From contig NC_077229.1 of the NCBI RefSeq assembly GCF_027887165.1, positions 205,406,253-205,470,252 of the forward strand: a stretch of 64,000 nucleotides of DNA, given 5' to 3'. Source of the DNA: Monodelphis domestica. Taxonomy: Eukaryota; Chordata; Mammalia; Didelphimorphia; Didelphidae. Shown in pieces: positions 31,681 to 44,044 of this stretch (its first letter is position 1; the number at the start of each line of letters is the position of its first letter). The translations under genes were made by a program, and so were the position numbers. The notes below the pieces were generated by a model. The model did not search any database. It saw only the letters and a program-made list of their open reading frames with translations, and was not told the origin of the DNA.

Positions 31681-33099
31681 GCCAATGATTTGCATTTAAT
31701 GAGGTTGAACAATCTAGGAGTGAGCCAAATAAAACTGGCTAAAAGGGAGAACGTGAGCTGAGAGAAAAGAGGAGAAAGACTGGCTAAGCAAAGAAGAAAG
31801 AGAAGTTGGTGGAGGGATTTAAAGTGGGTCAGTAAGAAGTATATTGAAAAATGAAGCAAGTCATCATCAGGATAACAGTCCTTTTCAGTTCAATGTGGAA
31901 TTTCTGAAGAACAAAATGCAGTTCAAGTAATTGGTCTGAACTGTTTAGTGGTTCTGATTGCTGATCTCTGACTGAGAGGCCTCAGGGGCTTACAAAAAAT
32001 CCAATATTTTCCCATTTTTATCAGTAACCATGAACTCAAGCTGCTGCCATAAACCACAGAGAATTTGGGAAAAGGGACTGACATTTTCTAAATTCTGCAT
32101 TTATTTGTGCCTCCAGTTATTTTTTTTTTTTAAATCATGTTAATGCAGGAAAGAAAATTGGTTTCTAAAACAAGTTTGAAGAAGATGAGCTCCCTTGGGC
32201 ATGATCAGCCCTGCCACGAACTCCCCCTTCCCTCACCCCCACCAAGAGGAAGAATGCAAGCCGTAACTTCTGAAACTTCCCACAAAAATGTGTATTGTGG
32301 TCACAGCCTGAAGATGCCAACAAAGTCTCAAGCACAGAATCCTCTTGACAGATAATAAAATCTGGTCTGTCTTTAACCTAGGCCTCGGCAACTGAGGCTA
32401 AAAGCGAAATTTTCCAGCTCTAAAAATCTATGATTCTAATTCTAAATTCCACTTTTTTTTCCCCCATGGGAGGAAATCACTACCAATGAGCCACATTACT
32501 ATAAAAAAATTTTTTTTCTGGTAGCATTTGAGCTTGTAGTGACTCAGAATCTCTCCGTTCTATAGCCCCAGTGCTCTTTCTATTTCAGTCCTTTCTATTC
32601 AAGTCCCTAGACTTTCACCAAGAACCTTGGGGCCTTTTCTTTTCCACCATTATTCCTGAGTAGTAGTCATCCAGGTTTGGCCCCTTTTAATCCATAGTTG
32701 CTGTCCATAGTTAATGGAAAGAAGAAGAGACGAATGAAGCCTTCTTTGAAAACCATAGGAAAATTCTTCAACAGAAAGGGGGGACTGCTGCTAAGTAAAG
32801 AATTGTGTACACAATTGATCTCCTACTTACCATGCATCTAATGCTGGATGGATGTAATAAGAAAAATATATCAATAACAAGGAATTTTTCCATGTCACTC
32901 CATGGCCTTGGGAATCCTCAGAGAGGTCAGGCTCACACAGACCTGGATTTGATGATGGGAACCTAATGGGGTAGGGGGGAAAGAGGGTGGGGAAGAGGTA
33001 AGCTTTGCAGACCAAGGATCTCCTGTCTATCCCCACTACACATCTAAACTGGGCGATGTGATCCAGGGAATGTGGAAGATAAACTCGTGCCCAGGCATG
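31681..33099. other. Non-coding DNA, mostly unassigned
   Basis: A MIR-type tail fragment is likely at about 32380-32440 (ctcggcaactgaggc, ttccagctctaaaaatctatg). I see no gene in the remainder. Confidence 0.4.
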
Positions 33100-33220
33100 A
33101 GAGAGGACATCTGAAGTCCTGGGAGCTGTTCAGGGTGTCATATTGTCAGAAAGACATGGACATGCTGCATTGGGTAGAAAGGAAAGCAAACAGGATGTTG
33201 AAAAAGGATCTTGCTAGATA
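33100..33220 (+). repeat. Possible CR1/L3-type LINE fragment
   Basis: gtcctgggagctgttcagggtg, acatggacatgctgcattgggtagaaagg and caaacaggatgttgaa follow the pattern of an old repeat 3' end that I associate with CR1/L3. The assignment is from memory of the pattern only. Confidence 0.4.
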
Positions 33221-33504
33221 AGTGTAAGTAGTTTGGTTTGTTCTTGGGTTTTCAGGAGGGTAGCATTACTCTGATGTCCCACTTACAGGATATAACAAAA
33301 CCCCCTTGGCAGCTTTAATAAGGAAGAGCACATTACTTGTAGCATGAAAGTCAGAATAGTTTGCAAATTTAACAAAGCTGGAGGCAAGGCTGCATGGATA
33401 AGCAGAGTCTGTGTACATGGTATATAGAGCTTAATTATACACCTGTGTAGGGGCTGGGACCTGTCATGGTAACCTGTAACCAAAATTATTTTGGGTTAAA
33501 ATGG
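33221..33504. other. Non-coding DNA, nothing recognised
   Basis: I see no gene or named repeat. Confidence 0.35.
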
Positions 33505-33835
33505 CAGCACCTATGGAATACTATTGTGCTCAAAGAAATAATGAACTGGAGGAATTCCATGGGAACTGGAACAACTTCCAGGAATTGATGGAGAGTGAAA
33601 GGAGCAGAACCAGGAGAACATTGTGCACAGAGACTGATACACTGTGGTACAATCGAACATAATGGACTTCTCTACTAGCAGCAATGCAATGATCCAGGAC
33701 AATTCTGAGGGGCTTATGAGAAAGAATACTATCCGCATTCAGAGGAAGAACTGTGGGAGCAGAAACATAGAAGAAAAACAACTGCTTGATCACAAGGATC
33801 GATGGGGATATGATTGGGGTTATATATTATATATT
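33505..33835 (+). repeat. L1 3'-end fragment, plus strand
   Basis: atggaatactattgtgctc at its start, then gaggaattccatgggaactgg, gagcagaaccaggagaac and cactgtggtacaatcgaac equal the ORF2 end of L1-A in reverse orientation, followed by 3'UTR (aacaactgcttgatcac). Confidence 0.92.
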
Positions 33836-34059
33836 ATCAAATTATGCTACCAGTCCTCCATTCTTATCTCATCCTCTCTACAGTCTTTTGCCCTGTTCAA
33901 ATTTAACTTCTTTGCAGTCAAGGACATCTTGCTTCTTTGAATTTGTATATCTAATGCTTAACACAGTGAATATGAATATGAACATTATTATCTAATTATC
34001 AATCATTTATCATTCATCATCTGTCATCTATCTATCAAGAAAGCCATTTGCTCTTGTGG

Positions 34060-34440
34060 ATTCCACTTCCTCTCCTCTCACTTAATTCCATCTCATCTGG
34101 ATTCCAACCTCATCATTATACAGCAACTACTTTCTCTTAAATTAGGAATCAATCATCTTTAATTACCAATCTAACAAATTGTTCTCAATCCTCATTCTTC
34201 TTAACCTTTCTGCATCCTTTGACATTATTGGTTATCTTCTAGTTTTTTCTTACCTCTAAGTTTTCTCGACACCCTTCCTCAATGTCCTCCTCCCTGTCTG
34301 ATTGATTTCTCCTTGGTCTCATTTACTATATTCCTCACTCACATACCTCAAATATACAATCTATTCTGGGTCTGGTTGTTTCTCCTTACATAACATCTCT
34401 CCCATATGTACTCTTCTCTCCACTTACACAGCCTACTACA
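34060..34440 (+). repeat. L2-type LINE fragment
   Basis: ctcaatcctcattcttcttaacctttctgc and cctttgacattattgg encode a decayed 'LLNLSASFDIIG' like the L2 reverse transcriptase. A 'cctacttacac'-rich stretch follows. Confidence 0.6.
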
Positions 34441-34494
34441 GCCCTACTACAAGTCACTACCACTTCATACCAATATATACCAATAGTCTTTTGG

Positions 34495-35165
34495 TTGAAT
34501 TCTGGAGAGCAATTTGGAACTAGGCCTGAAGGGCTATAAAACTGTACAATTTATTTGATCTGGTAATACTACTATTAGGTCTGTATTCCAAAGAGATTTT
34601 TTTTTAAGGAAAGGGATGTGCCTGTTTGTACAAAACCATTTATAGCAGTTCTTTTTGTGATAGCAGAGAATTAGAAATTGATGGGATGTCCATCATTTGA
34701 GGAATGGCTGAACAAGTTGTGGTATATTATTGTAATGGAATACTATTGTGCTATAAGAAATGATGAGCAGGATAATTTCAGAAAAATCTGGGAAAACTTA
34801 CATGAACTGATACAAAGTGAAGTGAGCAGCACCAGGAGAACACTGTACACAGCAACAAAAATATTGGATGATGATCAACTGTGAATGACTTCATTATTCT
34901 CAGAAATACAACAATCTAAGACAACTCCAAAGGACTCATGATGAAAAATGCTAACCACTTCCAGAGAAAGAACCGATAGAATCTGAATGCAGATCAAAAT
35001 ATATTATTTTTAATTTCATTTTCTTCATGGCTTTTTTTCATATGTATCTTTTTCCACATTTGGTTTGGAAATATTTTGCATGATCACACATTGCTTACTG
35101 TTTTGGTGGGGGATGGGGAGGAAGGAATCAGGAATTCAAAATTTTAGAAAAAAATTAAAATTTTT
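34495..35165 (+). repeat. Old L1 3'-end fragment, plus strand
   Basis: gagagcaatttggaac, ttgatctggtaatactact, aggaatggctgaacaag and gtattattgtaatggaat match L1 ORF2 3' sequence, ending in an A-rich tail near 35165. The translation includes '[27 protein letters not shown]'. Confidence 0.88.
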
Positions 35166-35298
35166 TTAACCTGTCATTAGGATAAAATAATATATTATTG
35201 GGAAAAATAAAAGAGACCTAAAAAAACAGAAAAAAATGTCTATTTGATAAATTCTTGCTAATTATCTATTTATCTATCTATCAAGAAATCTCAATCTC

Positions 35299-35440
35299 AA
35301 GGGCATCTGGGTGGCTCAGTGGATGGAGAGCCAGGCCTAGAGATGAGAGGTCCTGGATTCAAATATGACTTCAGACACTTCCTGCTTGTGTGACTCTGGG
35401 CAAGTCACTTGGCCCTCATTGTCTAGCACTTACTGTTCTT
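35299..35440 (+). repeat. CORE-SINE, partial
   Basis: gggcatctgggtggctcagtgg, cctggattcaaatatgac, gtgactctgggcaagtcac and cattgtctagcacttac mark a 3'-truncated member of the family at 37576. Confidence 0.85.
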
Positions 35441-35464
35441 TCTTACTTCATTAGTACCCAGTAG

Positions 35465-36110
35465 GATTGTGGAAAGGAAACTAGAACAAGTTCTGGACTT
35501 TCTGCCACTGTGTTGGAACAAGCAACAGTGGGAATATTAGAGAGAGAGGAAATTGACAAGACTGACAGTTGGTGGGGGAAGGGGCAACTGGGAGGGGCAG
35601 TTGGTCTTGTGACAAGCACTTCCTTCCTAGCTTTGGAAGTGAGAGGAGCTTTGGCTTTCCAGTCTCTGGATTGAGGTGCTGCTATTTTCTTCAGCCCAAA
35701 GAGACAGGCCTAACCAGCTCTGAAGGTCAGAACTTTTCTTGTTGCTTGCTGTCTACTGCTAAGACTTTGAAATTAAGAAAACTAGCACAGATATAGTGTA
35801 GACAGGAAGAAGAGAAACCCTCCACTAGCCTGTGAGGTCTGGCTTCAACTTCAAAGTTGAGAAAGGCTCCAACCTTATTTAGGGACATTCTTCTTCCCTT
35901 TTCCCTGATGCCTCTTCAATCCAAACTGGTTATTAAATTTTATCTTATTTGCATATCACAGTCAGATAAGAGTACTATCTTTTTTTTTTCTTCTAGGGTA
36001 TAGAGGGAGCTGAACGTCAGGAAAGACATTCAACTACAAATGGTCCTTATTGGACCCCTGCTGGGTGACCAAAGTCTGGGGGAAGACTTGTCCCTAAGGA
36101 GGGTCCGTGT
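35465..36110 (+). repeat. Possible unrelated LTR-like block
   Basis: A GC-moderate block with direct and CT-rich stretches and a possible polyadenylation region (gttattaaattttatctta at about 35928). It lacks the blocks shared by the five LTRs of the main family. This is a weak call. Confidence 0.25.
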
Positions 36111-36462
36111 TTACCTGCTCTGGAGCATCTTTGGTATCAATCCATAGAAAAGACTTCCCTGCAGGCTATTATAAGTGGCTCATTTCTTGGACACCTCATT
36201 TTGTTCAAAAATAGCCTCTTAGCAGGGGGCATCTCTCTCCTTTGCCTCACCAGGAGCCATATTCCCTCTCTCCCTTCAACTCCTCCATTCCCTGCTACAA
36301 ACCTTCCATATCCCCTGTTCTCCATATCCACCCATCTTTCCCTATCAATGAATATTACAGGATGTAGTAAATACATACATAGTAAATTATTAAATTCTTA
36401 TGTATTAAATTAATTTATTGAATACAATAATACTCTTGCCTCCTTTCTTCTGTCTCTTCTTT

Positions 36463-36665
36463 TTTTCTTTTAATCCTTGCCTCCTGTCTTAGAATTGATA
36501 CTAAATATCAGTTCTACGGCAGAAAAGCATTAAGGGCTGGGTAATTGGGGAAAAATGACTTGTCCAGGGTCATACACCTAGGAAGTATCTGAGGCCACAT
36601 TTGAACCCAGGAACTCCCATCTCTATGTAGGCCTGGTTGTCATTCCACTGAGTCATTTAGTTGCC
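36463..36665 (-). repeat. CORE-SINE, minus strand
   Basis: cttgcctcctgtcttagaattgatac at the left, then acttgtccagggtcatacac, tgaggccacatttgaaccca and the ending actgagtcatttagttgcc. Confidence 0.88.
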
Positions 36666-36729
36666 TCTTCTTCAGTCTCTTCTAATGAAGCCTAGAAGCC
36701 CAATAACCTTTTTAAATATAGGAGGGTGT

Positions 36730-37010
36730 AGAGCAACCCCCCCCCCATTTTAGGGCAGGTGCTTAGGCCAGTCATCTCTTCATTTCCCACTGGTTGTACT
36801 CTTTAGGATTTCTCCATCATGTCCCTAAGCCAGGTATCTTCTCCCTTTCACTTTTCAGCTTCCTTTCGTATTTTGTCATCCTCCCCACTCCCCAATTAAG
36901 ATTGCTGAAGTCAGGGACTGTCTTTTTTTTTTTGTATTTATAACTCTACCACTATGCCTGGCATAGAGTAGGTGCCTAATAAATATTATTGACTGATTGA
37001 CTATAAAATG
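36730..37010 (+). repeat. L2-type 3' end
   Basis: agggactgtctttttttt, accactatgcctggcatag, gtaggtgcctaataaata and the final gactgattgact form an L2 terminus. Confidence 0.75.
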
Positions 37011-37034
37011 CCTCTGTATGTATGATTCGTTTAT

Positions 37035-37150
37035 TACTTACATGACCCAGGAAAAGTCACTGAAAGTCCTGGGGCGTCAGATTCCTCCTGGGAAAAATGA
37101 GCAAATTGAACTAGATATTCTCTGACATCCTTCCCAGTTGTATAAATCTG
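37035..37150 (+). repeat. MIR-type SINE remnant
   Basis: acccaggaaaagtcactgaa, cagattcctcctggg and gaactagatattctctgacatcc are the 3' half of a MIR. Confidence 0.55.
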
Positions 37151-37159
37151 ATTGGATGA

Positions 37160-37560
37160 TATCTTCATGAATGGAAAGGTACAGAATTATCTACAGGAAA
37201 ATGAGGAATTTGGGGACTCTAGAAGAACAAGATAGATAGAAAGACAGATGTGGGATAGAAAACAATGCACCCAGGAGGATTCAGAACTGATTTAGTGACT
37301 AGAAACAAAGTGCCAATGGATCAGTGGGAGCCATGGTTGTGGTTTTAGTGGGGTTTACACAGGACATCTGTGCTCCACTCTGTTCTGGTCAATATTTTAG
37401 ACAATGACTTGGGGGAAGTTATAGGTGCCATGCTTTCTAAACCTTTACGTGACACATAATTGAGAGAATGAGCTAACTTACTAGGCAACAGAATTAGACT
37501 CTAAGAAGACACTAACGGATAAGAAGAAGGGACTGAGTCTAAACACATGAAATTTATCCA
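37160..37560 (+). repeat. Possible CR1/L3-type LINE fragment
   Basis: tgttctggtcaatattttagac resembles a 'LFNIFINDL' coding block and ctaaacacatgaaatttatcc a 'KMKFNxDKC' block, in CR1/L3 order. The sequence is decayed. Confidence 0.5.
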
Positions 37561-37575
37561 AGATGAATGTATCAG

Positions 37576-37775
37576 GAGACAGCTGGGTGGCACAGTGGAT
37601 TAGAGAGCCAAGCCTGGGGTCAGAAGGACCTGGGTTCAAATCAGGTCTCAGACACTTCCTAGCTGTGTGACCCTGGGCAAGTCACTTAATCCCCATTGCC
37701 TAGCCCAAGTTTCCCTTCTATCTTAGAATTGTTACTAAGACAAGATGAGGATTTTTAAGAAGGGGAGAAAAAGGA
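37576..37775 (+). repeat. CORE-SINE, well preserved
   Basis: agctgggtggcacagtggat, ctgggttcaaatcaggtctc, ctgtgtgaccctgggcaag and the 3' block tatcttagaattgttactaag. This is one of the least diverged SINEs here. Confidence 0.92.
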
Positions 37776-37879
37776 TGAATCCAGCATTCTACTCCTCTGT
37801 TCAAAATTTACACTGTAGCAGAACTAAAGGAGGAGCAGCAGGCACAAATAAAACCTGTGGGATTTTGGTTTTTGAGAAT

Positions 37880-38045
37880 GCTTACAAGTCTTACCTTCTG
37901 TATTAAATATAGATTCTAAGACAGAAAAGCAGTAAGGACTAGGCAATTGGATCACACACTTAGGAAATGTCTGAAGCTAGATTTGAACCTAGGTCTTCCT
38001 GACTCCAGACCTGGCTTTTAATCCACTGAGCCTCCTCACTGTTCC
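37880..38045 (-). repeat. CORE-SINE, minus strand, partial
   Basis: cttaccttctgtattaaatatag, gtaaggactaggcaattgg, atttgaacctaggtcttcc and atccactgagcc; a piece is missing near 37955. Confidence 0.82.
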
Positions 38046-39034
38046 TTAATAAGTTTTTCTAAAAAGTAAATGTTACATTTGGCTTCCTTCATTTTTAGTT
38101 AAGCTGTGCTGACTTTTAGTCATCATCACTTCCTTTTCAACATATCCCCAAAATAGGAACAATTCCACCAGAAATAAGCTTCATTCTTGCCATTCTAGGT
38201 TTTATGAATTCCATTTTTTTTGGCCTGGCTAAAAATCAGAATATTTGTCTACATCCTGGCTTTTACGTATCCTCTCAGTTTGACATGATCTTTCAAAGAT
38301 TTCCAGTAGAAGTTCATTGATCTTATCTAGAAGTTCTTTCTGTGACCTGCATGTGTGATATGATTACTGTAATCTCAGAGACTAGTAGCTCATTCAGAGC
38401 ATGTGGGTGTTCTTTTACTCTCTTTTCCTCTATCTTGGGCTTCAATACAAACTTAACTATGTTTATTCTATTCATTCAAGTCTGAAGAACATTTGATTAC
38501 AATTGTGAATTCTTTACACATACAAAATCTAACTCTAAAGTAAAGAAACCAAAAACACAAGCAAAGCCCAGCAATCAGCCTCATTACTTCACTTTCCAAG
38601 TGCCCAGGATGCATAGCTTATTGCTTGTATAATCTTATAAGTCTAAAAATAGAAATAGTGGTAACTATCATGGTGACATGTTAGATGTAGTAGTTTAAAA
38701 ACTACAAACCTTACTGATGATATGGATGTCATAGCCACAGTATATAATGGTCATCTCTTCAGGAGAGTTCACAAACAACATAAAATGCAGGTAAAATCCC
38801 ATGATGGAGAAGAGATCTATATTTTTAAAGAATGGTTTCCACATCCCTGTGGTGGCCTGCATTGAGTGCTTTATTGGTCTGATGATAATAAATCCTCTGT
38901 AATGGCTAATCCAGCACAACAGATAATTCTTCAAGTCCCTGTCCTGACAATGAAGGCATTTCATTCTGTGTTGTCTGCAGAACATTGAAAAAAATGTTAA
39001 TTCATCGGGGAAGGTCAAATTGCAGTTAATGTAC
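38046..39034. other. Non-coding DNA with one exon-like open block
   Basis: I see no repeat. The minus frame at 38695-39051 is open for 118 codons. Within it a pyrimidine stretch ending ctgcag (acceptor-like, near 38983 on minus) precedes, and a GTAAGG donor-like site near 38715 follows, an 88-codon block with four cysteines. I do not recognise the protein and chance is a fair explanation. Confidence 0.2.
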
Positions 39035-39130
39035 AAGTAGGGAAGAGACAAGGTAGATCACAGCAGAGGGGAAGAGAAGAGAAAAAAGAAGAGAGGAGAA
39101 ATGGAGGAGAGAAGAGGCCAGGAAAGGATA
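39035..39130. repeat. GA-rich low-complexity tract
   Basis: Purine-rich on + (repeated gaagaga and gaggaga). A second tract lies at 39570-39680. Confidence 0.8.
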
Positions 39131-39139
39131 TAGAAAAAT

Positions 39140-39560
39140 AAATCAATCAATAAAGCCAGCATTTATTAATCTTAATACTTAGTGTAAAGCATTGTGCTAA
39201 AAAGCAAAAACAGTGCTTGCCCTTAAGAAGCTTTTTTTTTTTTAATTTACCTTCTATCTTGGAATTAATACTAAGTATCAATTCCAATGCAGAAGAATGG
39301 TAAGGGCTGGGTTGTTGGGGTTACGTGATTTACCCAGGCCATGCATGTAGGAACCATCTGAGGCCAGATTTGAACCCAGGACCTCCATCTTCAGGACTGG
39401 CTCTTTATCCACCAAGTCACCTACCTGATCCAAGAAGCTTACATTCTAATGGGCATAGTGGATATTTAGGTGAAAAGGTACGTACAAAATTCCACAGAAA
39501 AGATGGAAGGTCAAGAGGTGAATACACTAGCTCTGAGGGAGAGGTCTTCTGTAGAAGAAG
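39140..39560 (+). repeat. Old interspersed repeat, split by a SINE
   Basis: agccagcatttattaatct, aaagcattgtgctaaa and cttgcccttaagaagctt up to 39233, resuming with acattctaatgggcatag at 39441. Same type as at 22985-23310. Confidence 0.6.
39225..39440 (-). repeat. CORE-SINE with target duplication
   Basis: The body is 39234-39431 with a T run at the left (poly(A) on minus). Target duplication aagaagctt lies at 39225-39233 and 39432-39440. It interrupts the older repeat at 39140-39560. Confidence 0.9.
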
Positions 39561-39569
39561 GCAGTTGAA

Positions 39570-39680
39570 AAAAATAATGTGAGAGGAAGGGAGGAGAAAG
39601 AAAGAGAAAATGGAAAAAAATAGAGGAGAAGAGAGAGGAAGGGTAAAAGGGAGAAGGGAAGGGAAATTCCAGTACTTGCA
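39570..39680. repeat. GA-rich low-complexity tract
   Basis: Purine-rich on + with repeated gaggaag and ggagaag units. Confidence 0.75.
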
Positions 39681-40152
39681 TACCTTGTCATTAACTTACC
39701 TCATAGAAAAGTTCAAAACAAGAAATAAATTATAGCTATATAGCATTGCTTACAAGAAGCGACAAAATCACATCAATGGAATTCTTGGCAAAAAAAATTT
39801 TCTTCCCAGAAATGAAGGATGAAGTTATTTTTAGGTGATTCCCCCTCAACTGTGGCAGTACATCTGTGAATGAATTCAGAGTGCATACCACTAACTCCTT
39901 TGGCCTAATCCTAAGAAAATATCACCATTTCCCCATTTTATTGCATAATAAAATAAAGCACCATCCCTCGATGCTGCTTTCTTGGAAGCATTCCTCTGCT
40001 GATAGGTTGTTGTTGTTTTTTTTTTCCCTGCCTCCAACTACATGTTAGCTTTTCTGAGTCCTTTACCGTGTTTGTGTAGCTTGCTTATGGTCATTGGAAC
40101 CAGCTTATACCCCATCTCCCATTTTTTAGTTATCTTTATCTATATATCTTCA

Positions 40153-40197
<45 letters not shown>

Positions 40198-40215
40198 ATC
40201 TATCTATCTATCTTT
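40153..40215. repeat. (CT)n/(TATC)n microsatellite
   Basis: A perfect CT run to about 40190, then CTATC/TATC units to 40214. Confidence 0.95.
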
Positions 40216-41224
40216 AGTTCTCTTAATATCTCTGTCATTCCCATATCGAGCCCCTCCAACTCTGCACCTATGATACAACATATTTCTGACATTAAAAACA
40301 CTTGCCATTTTGCTTGTCAAGCATTCAAGACCTTGCATCTATCTTATAGAGCATTTCCTGGACATTGAGATCAAAGCACTCAAAAGAGTGATAGAGTGAT
40401 AGGCTGGGGATGTTACCAAGCTCTGTGTGCATGATAGGTATCTGTTGGTGGATTGATAAATCTTGGTTGGTCTTGAAATGGGCTAAATTCAGACAATCCT
40501 GGTAGGAATTAGGGTCTGCATGGGTCCAGAGCAAATACAATGCCTGTCTTCTGGATGTTCTTAATCTTGCAGGCAAATGAGGAAAGGAGACCCTTTAAGG
40601 CCTAACACACAAATTCTTTAGTGATTATAGCACCAACTCTTCTTTATTCCAAGTGAATGTTAATTGGCCATTAGAAACATTCCCTAGGTTATAAAGGGAT
40701 TTTAAACTACTTCTATGGGGGCTAGCATCCTATCATCAACAAGAATATAAAACTTACCATTTTATATTATTAAGTCAATGTGGGGGTTTCTGGAAGTGAA
40801 TTTTCTATTAAAACTTAACAAGACAAGGCACATAGGATATAGTATAGCCTTTGCTCTTTCATTATATTGTTTCCCCATTCCTTTTTTTCTTCCTTCTTCT
40901 CTTTTTATTAACTCTATTACCTTTATTTCTTCCTTTTTTCCTCCTCCCCCCCCCCCCCAAGCCCTTTTACCTTCACTCTCCCCTTCTCAGAATTATGGAA
41001 TGATAAAAACTCTGAGTTGGCCTTGAGAGTCCTAGCTGAACCTGAACAAGGATTCTCTTGACAATATCTCAAAAAAATGATCACTTCAGGCTTTCTTGGA
41101 GATTTTTGTGAGGGAAAATCCACTATCTACTTTGGGAAAGGAAAAATGCTTTGGAATTTTTTTCTTTTATCAAGCCATACTTTGTTTCTACAATGTTTGT
41201 CCATTGCTTATAGGGATTTTCCTA
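40216..41224. other. Non-coding DNA, nothing recognised
   Basis: A C run of 14 lies at about 40947-40960. No gene or nameable repeat otherwise. Confidence 0.4.
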
Positions 41225-41665
41225 AAGTGCAGATTTGACTATGTTACCCCCTACTCAATAATTTCTAGTGGCTCCCTTTGCCTCCAGGGAAAAAAAATAC
41301 AAATTGCTTTGTTTGGCATTGAAAATTTTTTATAACCTAGCTTAGAATGATTTCCCTTCTGTGCTCTGACTACTGATCTCCCAACTAAAATCCCAACTTC
41401 TATAGGAAGCCTTCCCCAACCCTTCTTAATTCTAGTTCCTTTCCTCTGTTAACTATTTCCTATTTATTCTATTATCCTATAGGATAGCTATATCTTATTT
41501 GTACAAATATATTATTTGCATAGATTTGTTTTCATGTTGTCTCCTCTATTAGAGAATAAGCTATTTGCAAGCAGGGATGGCCTTTTGCCTCTTTTTGTAT
41601 CCCCATAGCTTAGCACAGTTTTTGGTGCTTAGTATGCATTTAATAAATGTTTATCAATTGATGGT
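41225..41665 (+). repeat. L2-type LINE 3' end
   Basis: tttctagtggctccctttgcctcc, aggaagccttccccaac, agaataagctatttgcaagcaggg, ccccatagcttagcacag and ataaatgtttatcaattgatgg are in L2 order. Confidence 0.85.
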
Positions 41666-41689
41666 TTCTCTTATTATGAGTGATTTGTG

Positions 41690-42300
41690 ACAATCTTTCA
41701 TACAGCTTTAATAATGTATGATTATTTTGAGAATTAATTTTTCATAGCCTTTGACTCCTTATCAGTTGTCTATCATCTAATGACTTTTGTTTTTCTGTAT
41801 GTATACTAGTTATACAAATACTTTGGTTACAAAGCCCTTATTAGAGATATTCCTAATGAAAAATGTTCTCCAAGTAGACTGTTTCCCTTCTAATCCTAGA
41901 TGAATTAATTTTGTTAGTGCAAAAGCTTCTCAATTTCATTCAATCAAATGATTTACTTCAACCTTTTTCTCTACTTTACTTAAGAATTGTCTCTGCCATT
42001 TAGTTAAGAATTCATCTCCTACCCATATCTGTGAAAGGTTCATGATTTGCCTTTTTTCTAATTGTTATGAAATGATCTTTAATATCCAGGTCACATGTCT
42101 ATCCTGAATTTATTGTAAAATATGGTGAAACGTGTTGGTCTAAGGAATCCCTTAATTTCTTCTTGATTTTCAGTTTTCCCACTAGTTCTTATCAAATAAA
42201 GAATTCTGTTGCCTTCAGCCAAAAATTTATAAAAATGTTGAACAGAACCATACCAAGGAAACAATCCCATTTCGACCACATTTTGGTTCAGATCATACAG
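41690..42300 (-). repeat. Old L1 ORF2 fragment, minus strand
   Basis: gtttcccttctaatcctag, ttagtgcaaaagcttct, tatcctgaatttattgtaaaatatgg and tttcccactagttcttatcaaat are diverged versions of the ORF2 sequence around 17540-17860. Confidence 0.85.
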
Positions 42301-44044
42301 CTAGTTCTCAATTAATCCTACTGTACAGGCCACACACCTTTTCATTTTCTCTATAATAATTGTACCAGGGATTTTTTGCCAAATGTCTTATAGAAATTAA
42401 CAAGTAAGAAATACTCAATAGTGTCACATGGGGTAGAGCTAGGAACACCACAAACCAAGGCTAGGAGAAAGGGGAAACACTGTCACCGTCTCAACCCCAC
42501 TGCTTAGCAGTTTAACTTCTTTTTCTTTGTAGGCCAGTCAATCTGTCATGGGAAACAGTCCAGAGTAGCTTCTTGTTTCTTGGTTTCTTCTTGCGTAAAA
42601 TTACACTTAAACTCCAAGTTCTCTTGGATCCAGATTTGATCTGTATTGAATGTAGTAGATGCTTAATAAAATTTTGTTGAGTTTCATTCAGTAGACTATC
42701 TTGTTAAAGGAAAATTGAAATTTTGCTTCATTTTCTCCCATATTTTCTTTGCTCCCTGAAAAAAACCACATTAACTTCTCAGGTATTTTTAAAGGAGACT
42801 TACTGAAAATCCCTATAGGGAAAACACAAAAGGAGTTCCGGTTTAATGACATATCACAAGAACAAACACAAGTTATAATGTTTTCATTCATTATTCTTAG
42901 ACCTTCATACCAACTATAAGGAAGTAACCTATTTTCTTCATTTCCTTGTCCCTCATGCTTCACTCCCTTTTGGCCAGGTTTTGTTCTTGATGTTAATTGA
43001 GTTATAGCTCTCCTGCTGTGGTTTGGCAAGCTAGTCTATATTATGTCTAGCTCACAAAAATCTACTTTCCCAGCCCTCATTTGTGGGTGAGAGAGACTTA
43101 AGGTCTGGAGCATTTACCTCTATTCTACACTCCATCTGATATAGTCATTTTAAAGGATCCCTCACTACAGATTGCTATCTGTGGAGCTGGAAAGGCACCT
43201 TCCTGCCTCACCTGACTCCCAATTAAGATAGATTTTTATACATGGTAGACAGGTAATAAAAGCTAGCTGAATTGAATTAAACTGGCCCTTTGCATTCTTT
43301 CCTTTTTGTTTTCAATTTCAATTCAATTCTTATCCTACCTCCCAAAACCTGAATGCTTTTGCTCTCCTCATTCTCCATCTCACCTCAACCCATCCACTAT
43401 ATATTTGTCTAGCCCATCTCAAACACATTCTATTATTCTGGTCCATCCCACCCCAAAACCAGTTACTTCCTGTGGACTAGATGCTTTCTAAAGTCTTCTG
43501 ACTTGAAGACCTATCCTATCTGACTATTGGTAATATTGCCTCTACTACATATGCCCTATTCTGCCTTGAGCTTTCTATTAACAATTGATGTGACTCCTCT
43601 GGGAATGGATTTGAAGTGGAGATCAGGGAGCACAAGATATTTGCTGTGTTTGCTGGTCAAAATGCAATGATTATTTTTTAAAAGAAATAATAGAGAGAAA
43701 AAGAGTGATGGAATAGAGTTGAAAAAAATAAAAGAAGCCCTATTAAGTTGCTAAAATGAATTTACTTTTCTAGCTTTTTATCATCTCTTGTGTTTACATT
43801 TCTATGATTCTACTCAGCACTGATTTTCTTAGCAAGAATGTCTGGAAGTGACCTCCTTATTCTATTAAAGTATATTTTCTTACTGAAGAATTTTACTCAG
43901 ATTTTTAGGATAGAAAATTCTTGATTATTGGCCTTTTATTATTTTTTTTTGTTATATATATCCCAAGGTTTTTTCCTCTAAAGTAATTGCTGAATAATCT
44001 TGTTTGATTTAGACTGTGGTACCTTGATACTATATTTTATTTTA
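42301..44044. other. Non-coding DNA, nothing recognised
   Basis: AT-rich sequence without a recognisable gene. Old L1 sequence may continue a little into the left end. Confidence 0.35.

Noticed and set aside
35465..36110. Provirus with primer-binding site after a possible LTR
   Set aside because: I looked for a tRNA-complementary site and gag sequence after about 36000 and found neither. Only a weak LTR-like call is kept.
40153..40215. CRISPR-like or satellite array
   Set aside because: Simple CT and TATC microsatellites only. No spaced direct repeats of array type occur in the window.
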